Source: Chaetorhynchus papuensis (taxonomy: Eukaryota; Chordata; Aves; Passeriformes; Rhipiduridae). Taken from it: 64,000 bases of DNA. A program made the translations under genes and the position numbers. The stretch spans positions 143,165 to 207,164 of the forward strand of contig VWYX01001270.1 of the NCBI GenBank assembly GCA_013396525.1, in the 5' to 3' direction. Below, piece by piece: positions 60,301-64,000 of the stretch. Each line of letters starts with the position of its first letter. Position 1 is the stretch's first letter. The notes beneath the pieces were generated by a model. The model worked only from the letters and a program-made list of their open reading frames with translations, made no database searches and was not told where the DNA came from.

Positions 60301-63271
60301 TAATATGAGAATGTCTTTACAACACTGAAGTTTGTATTTTCCCTGCTTCAGGTACCCCCATGCTACACAAGTGCAAGTTGTGGTTTTGGGGATAAGGATG
60401 TTGTTGCTTACCTGGGATTTTTAGGTTCAGATCACATATACTTCCTACTGTTGCAACAGAGGGAGCCCGTCTTGTTCGTGTGATGCTCTCCTTAACTCTT
60501 CCTTCACCACTTATCTTCACACTAAATGGGCTGCCTGTAAGTATCACAGCAAGTCATTCCTCCTCTGCTCATTACACACTCCACTGAGGGCAGAAATGAA
60601 AACTTCCTCTGACTTGTAGGGGATCATAGGGGAATTTTTATAGCCAACTAACCAAGTCAAATACACCCACATAACCAGAACAGTTTCGGATGCTTGCTGC
60701 TTGGGGAGAACCTCCTCGAATCTTTGGTACTTATGGTCCAAGCCAGACCACACAGCCTACCCACACTTCCAGAGCACTGGACAACCAGATAAGACTTCTG
60801 TTGTACTAACCAAAAATTTGCCCAACACTTCTGCTTACCTGGAATGTGTTCGTCTGCAAATTTAGTGGACACAATGTACACACCAGGTACAGTTGGAAAA
60901 TAGGACACTTTGCAAGTTCCATCTTCTAGATCTTCAGTTTGGATCTCCACCTTGCTGGGTCCTTCGACTGCCAGTGAGATCCCACCATAACCTACAATAT
61001 AGCTAAGTTAGCCTCAGATTTCCATAACTCTGCTCTAAATCTGACATGATATAGTCCAAACTCATAGCAGGTGCTAGCCGGTAGGTTTGTATCATAATGG
61101 GCACATGGGAGTTGCATGATGCCTTATTGGCATTTCCATACTCCTCATCAGTCAGATGTTGAGGCACAGCATGCATTCAGCTCCTAAAATTCTCTGACCA
61201 TATCCCTTTTATTTCATTGATGTTGAAAAGTTATCTTCCAAGCTAAAAAGTTATCCAAGGCTCCAAATTAAACCAACGGGGAAATAAATATCTTCCTCAT
61301 TTCCTTCCTGCTGCACCAAATGACACTAGAGCCAGCACCACCAAACGAAAAAGCTTCATCAGTGCCCCACTGACAGTCCCTGTTGGTTGTACTAAAGAAA
61401 TGAGCCAGGACCTTAAGAAGCATATTCTAAGTTAATAGCACTGTCTGTGGTTAATAACTGACAATATTGACTGTGTTTAATGTCAGCTGCTGCTTTGCAG
61501 CTTGTGACCTGGTGGTCACATGCTGAAGGAGGCGGTGCTCTCATGTAGAGTCAATATATTATCTCACAGCTTCTCGTGGTCCCTTTGTGAGGAACTAACC
61601 TGCATCTCTTGTGTCTACAATGAAGTCACACATTTCAAAGGTTCGTCCTTCTACCAAGCCACGTCCAAAAACTCTTGCTCTTCTGGCATCCCCAATCTCA
61701 GACTGGACCACCATGATTGTTACAGGGCTGTTTGGTACATGGCTCCCGTTTTTCTTGATGCTAACCAGATGTTCTCCTACTTCCCGTGGAATGAATGAGA
61801 TGCCTACAAATCAGAGAAATGTGAGAAATTTATTCAGTTTTTATTCATATTATACTTGATTTAAATGCCTTAATCACATCAAGAAATGAAATACTGCAAG
61901 AGCACTCTCTTTACTCATGTTGAAATCTTGCTGTCAGGTGGACCACAAGGCCATTCATACATGCTGACAAAACCCACTTCAACAGCAACCTGGCACTTCA
62001 CATGCAAGCTAAGACAAGAGGTCATTCTTCATACTTCTCAGTATTTGGACAACTGTAGCAAACACTATCAACTACTTGGCTGGACAACACTCTTCTGGAA
62101 AGGAGCACAGTAGTCAGTCATTTTACACAGCAGAGCAAACTGGAGTAAAGGCTATCACAGTAATCTCTCAGAGCTTACCAATGTGGTTATTGGGCAGCCT
62201 CTTCAGAAGACAAGGCTCATCACGACCAGATGGGGCTTTAATGCTGGCTGTTAGGAGACTGAGATCAGTCTCATTGATGTCCAACATGAAGTCAGCAGCA
62301 GAACCAAGCTTAACCTGAGACCGTCTTCTGTTATCATCTGAATACATAAAGAGAAACGAGTCACAAAACATTACAATGTTAAATGCAGAACAAGTCAGAG
62401 GACTTGAAATTCCTGCCACAAACCAGGTTCCTCATGCTATCAGAGGTTAATTTTTAATATGAAGTGCTTCCAGAAGTTTAAACTTTATACCTGTGATCTT
62501 GGCTGTGAATGGACTGCCTGGAATGTGTTTGTCATTGTATTTGACCAGGATGCTGTAGTTCCCAGGTAGAGTAGGCAGGTACGTGACTGTGCACGTCCCA
62601 TCTTTGTTATCAATGCAGCTGATCTCTGCTTTTGAAGGTCCTTCAATAGCCAAGTCCAGCCCACCTAGGAAAAAAGAAGAGTGGCACTTCCGTAAATCTT
62701 TGTGAACACGAGGTCCAAAGACCTGGTCCAAAGAGAAATATCCAGTATCTGGTACTGAACACTGAGCTTAAATGCGTGTTTTCAAAAGACAGCAGCAAAA
62801 CTAGCTCAGGCCAATCCACTAAGGCCACAGCTCTATTTGGTCTTTAGATTTACCTAACAATGATTCCACATCCAGTCATCATCCACTAGATTTAAGCTGC
62901 TTTCAGTTTATTTTTAATTAAACAAATAATTTGCACCCTGTACCACAGGGTACATCTACTGCTCTCAGGAAGGGGTAATAAACCAGTTTTTACTGCAAAT
63001 TACAACCTGATATTTGCGTAAGTCATTTGTGTCACATCAGAGATTCAGAGTTGGACAGATGAATGCAAATTAAAGCCAATGTGCATTACACTACCAAGAA
63101 GTTCCTAGCTTAGGGTAGGACGGGTTTAAAGAACTGACTTACCCTCTCCTGCATCTTCTGTGACAATGGTGAAAGTTGCTGGTTTATTGGCAACCCCATA
63201 AATGAGGCCAGGCCCATAAGCAGACACACTGCCACTGTTGGGGTAATTGACATAGAACTGCAGAGGGCTCT
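51200..63271 (-). CDS. FLNB: FLNB, filamin B, C-terminal part (14 exons, 5' end outside window)
   Basis: Exons in coding order: 63271-63143, 62664-62491, 62337-62179, 61803-61600, 60991-60839, 60534-60412, 59868-59602, 59377-59240, 59149-59034, 57223-57091, 56065-55889, 53495-53277, 52325-52122, 51387-51200. They sum to 2384 nt, or 793 full residues plus stop, with every junction GT/AG and in phase. The sequence covers the end of one filamin Ig repeat and then repeats 17-24 by homology to human FLNB, with the recurrent EGPSK, YNDKHIPGSPF and FVPQEMGVHTV signatures. Hinge 2 separates repeats 23 and 24; repeat 24 is the dimerisation domain and ends in HVTVP. Filamin B cross-links actin and scaffolds integrins and signalling proteins. 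The region around repeat 21 binds integrin beta tails. Paralogue choice is based on close match to FLNB-specific stretches such as ANETSSILVESVTRSSTETC. Confidence 0.96.
52122..52325 (-). CDS. FLNB: FLNB exon 13 of 14 in window (hinge 2)
   Basis: Encodes QRLVGPGSANETSSILVESV to SSFSVDCSKAG: the Ser/Thr-rich hinge 2 and the start of repeat 24. Confidence 0.95.
53277..53495 (-). CDS. FLNB: FLNB exon 12 of 14 in window
   Basis: Encodes LQSEFFINTTKAGPGTLSVT to GSPFKAKVT, most of repeat 23. Confidence 0.95.
55889..56065 (-). CDS. FLNB: FLNB exon 11 of 14 in window
   Basis: Encodes DKYAVRFIPHENGIHSIDVK to GSGLESGTTG, the end of repeat 22 and start of repeat 23. Confidence 0.95.
57091..57223 (-). 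CDS. FLNB: FLNB exon 10 of 14 in window
   Basis: Encodes ESGLKVNQPASFAIRLNGAK to CHVSELEP in repeat 22. The acceptor is TTCTCAG and the donor is GTGAGC. Confidence 0.95.
59034..59149 (-). CDS. FLNB: FLNB exon 9 of 14 in window
   Basis: Encodes NYEVSIKFNDEHIPESPYLV to RRLTVTSLQ, the end of repeat 21 and start of repeat 22. Confidence 0.95.
59240..59377 (-). CDS. FLNB: FLNB exon 8 of 14 in window
   Basis: Encodes [20 protein letters not shown] to ASYIVQEPG in repeat 21, the integrin-binding repeat of filamins. Confidence 0.95.
59602..59868 (-). CDS. FLNB: FLNB exon 7 of 14 in window
   Basis: Encodes EIDCADMTAQVTSPSGRNFD to GLERGETGVP, which is repeat 20 and the start of repeat 21. At 267 nt it is the longest coding exon here. 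Confidence 0.95.
60412..60534 (-). CDS. FLNB: FLNB exon 6 of 14 in window, 123-nt symmetric exon
   Basis: Encodes 41 residues, from SPFSVKISGEGRVKESITRT to CDLNLKIP, joining repeats 19 and 20. Both ends have the same phase, so skipping it keeps the frame. It corresponds to the 41-residue segment missing from the known FLNB var-1 splice form. Confidence 0.94.
60839..60991 (-). CDS. FLNB: FLNB exon 5 of 14 in window
   Basis: Encodes YGGISLAVEGPSKVEIQTED to FADEHIPG, the main part of repeat 19. Confidence 0.95.
61600..61803 (-). CDS. FLNB: FLNB exon 4 of 14 in window
   Basis: Encodes ISFIPREVGEHLVSIKKNGS to FIVDTRDAG, the end of repeat 18 and start of repeat 19. The donor is GTTAGT. Confidence 0.95.
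62179..62337 (-). CDS. FLNB: FLNB exon 3 of 14 in window
   Basis: Encodes DDNRRRSQVKLGSAADFMLD to KRLPNNHIG, the first half of repeat 18. Confidence 0.95.
62491..62664 (-). CDS. FLNB: FLNB exon 2 of 14 in window
   Basis: Encodes GLDLAIEGPSKAEISCIDNK to HIPGSPFTAKIT, the bulk of repeat 17. The acceptor is TTTTTTCCTAG. Confidence 0.95.
63143..63271 (-). CDS. FLNB: FLNB exon 1 of 14 in window
   Basis: Encodes SPLQFYVNYPNSGSVSAYGP to TIVTEDAGEG, the end of one Ig repeat and the start of repeat 17. The first two bases complete a Glu codon begun in the exon outside the window. Confidence 0.95.
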
Positions 63272-64000
63272 CTAAAGGGGAAAAAAACAAAAAGAAGCAC
63301 TTTTAAGGATGGGTGGTCTGGACTACAAGAACCGATGCCCATGTTCTTGAATGCTCTTCTCATTACGTGTTATCTGAAAAACCTTATTGTGACTGTAATG
63401 CACTTAAAAACCAAATAAGCCTCCATTTCCATCCTCAAAAGACAGTTCTCTACAATTTGTGCCACATTCAGTCACGGAAGAGTAAGTGTTACCCTAGTTA
63501 CCAGAGATAAGCTTAAATGATGTTGTAAAGGTTCTTGTTCATTGCAAGTTTATTTTTAGCACATTGAATCAGAACATGACTCAGAGGCAGGCTTTCAGTT
63601 CAGGCACTGATTCTGAATTTTGGTCGCTCAGAATTAGGAACTAGCACAGCACATTGTCCGACTCAATGAACCTGAACTAGCAAATTTGAAGGGTATCCAA
63701 AAATGTATTTGCCAGCCTCAGATTAGCTAAGCTGGTGCACAAGAACAAAAAGTACAGTCACCAACAGCCAATAACGGTTTCAAAAAAAGGCACAGATAGC
63801 TCTTCAGTCCAAAGTTAGATTTTGCAGCTGAGACAGTAAAAAGTTTAGTTCATGACAACTTTCAAGAAAGAAACATTATGGCACATAACCTTTCTATCCC
63901 AGCACAGGGTAATGGTCTTAGTGAACCAATACATCAGACAGGTCAGCACCTAGGGAGGTGCTAATATCCATAAAGTGCTGAAGAGACTGAAGCAGCACCA

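Larger units (their letters stand above)
51388..64000 (-). other. FLNB: FLNB introns, including the partial intron at the right edge
   Basis: Thirteen complete introns plus 63272-64000, which holds no exon and belongs to an intron whose upstream exon is outside the window. The largest are 53496-55888 and 57224-59033. They contain a short (GAT)n at about 51776-51789, a doubled 17-bp unit at about 53931-53967, and no recognised gene. Confidence 0.6.

Noticed and set aside
1..64000. CRISPR arrays, operons, riboswitches or other prokaryotic systems
   Set aside because: The window is intron-containing vertebrate DNA. The direct repeats seen are tandem or dispersed eukaryotic repeats without spacer structure.

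Overview
The window is nuclear DNA of a bird. It carries avian-type CR1 LINE 3' fragments and a fragment of an avian endogenous-retrovirus LTR. It also holds three intron-containing vertebrate genes packed into about 50 kb, in the order ABHD6 - DNASE1L3 - FLNB. This is the order known from human 3p14.3, read in reverse. Nothing in it is prokaryotic. Most of the long open frames are chance frames in GC-rich intron and intergenic DNA.

Layout. 1-13 kb: GC-rich DNA with no recognisable gene, containing a perfect 180-bp tandem duplication and a diverged pair of ~230-bp repeats. 13.4-28.5 kb: ABHD6 on the minus strand, with eight coding exons (15095-23328) that join into a complete 337-residue serine hydrolase. 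Two inferred 5' non-coding exons lead back to a CpG island at 28.4-28.67 kb. 28.7-29.4 kb: a degenerate G-rich minisatellite just upstream of that island. 29.4-35.5 kb: intergenic DNA between the divergent ABHD6 and DNASE1L3 genes. 35.5-40.9 kb: DNASE1L3 on the plus strand, with eight exons, 309 residues and a polyadenylation signal. 40.9-49.6 kb: convergent intergenic DNA with two CR1 fragments, an LTR fragment and AT-rich microsatellites. 49.6-64 kb: the 3' part of FLNB on the minus strand, with fourteen coding exons (51200-63271), hinge 2, the C-terminal dimerisation repeat and a ~1.6-kb 3' UTR. The upstream FLNB exons lie beyond the right edge.

The genes do not form a pathway. ABHD6 is a membrane monoacylglycerol lipase (2-arachidonoylglycerol, lysophospholipids). 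DNASE1L3 is a secreted nuclease that clears chromatin in microparticles. FLNB is an actin cross-linker and scaffold. All exon junctions given here were placed by reading GT/AG sites and checking codon phase: every exon joins in frame and no frameshift or internal stop was found. The catalytic residues of both enzymes fall at the residue numbers I recall for the human proteins.

I found no undescribed gene system. The points most worth a second look are the symmetric 123-nt FLNB exon, the very basic C-terminal tail of DNASE1L3, the repeat-rich ABHD6 promoter with a pentanucleotide array crossing the inferred exon-1 splice donor, and the perfect 180-bp tandem duplication. UTR limits, promoters and regulatory elements are inferences without transcript data.
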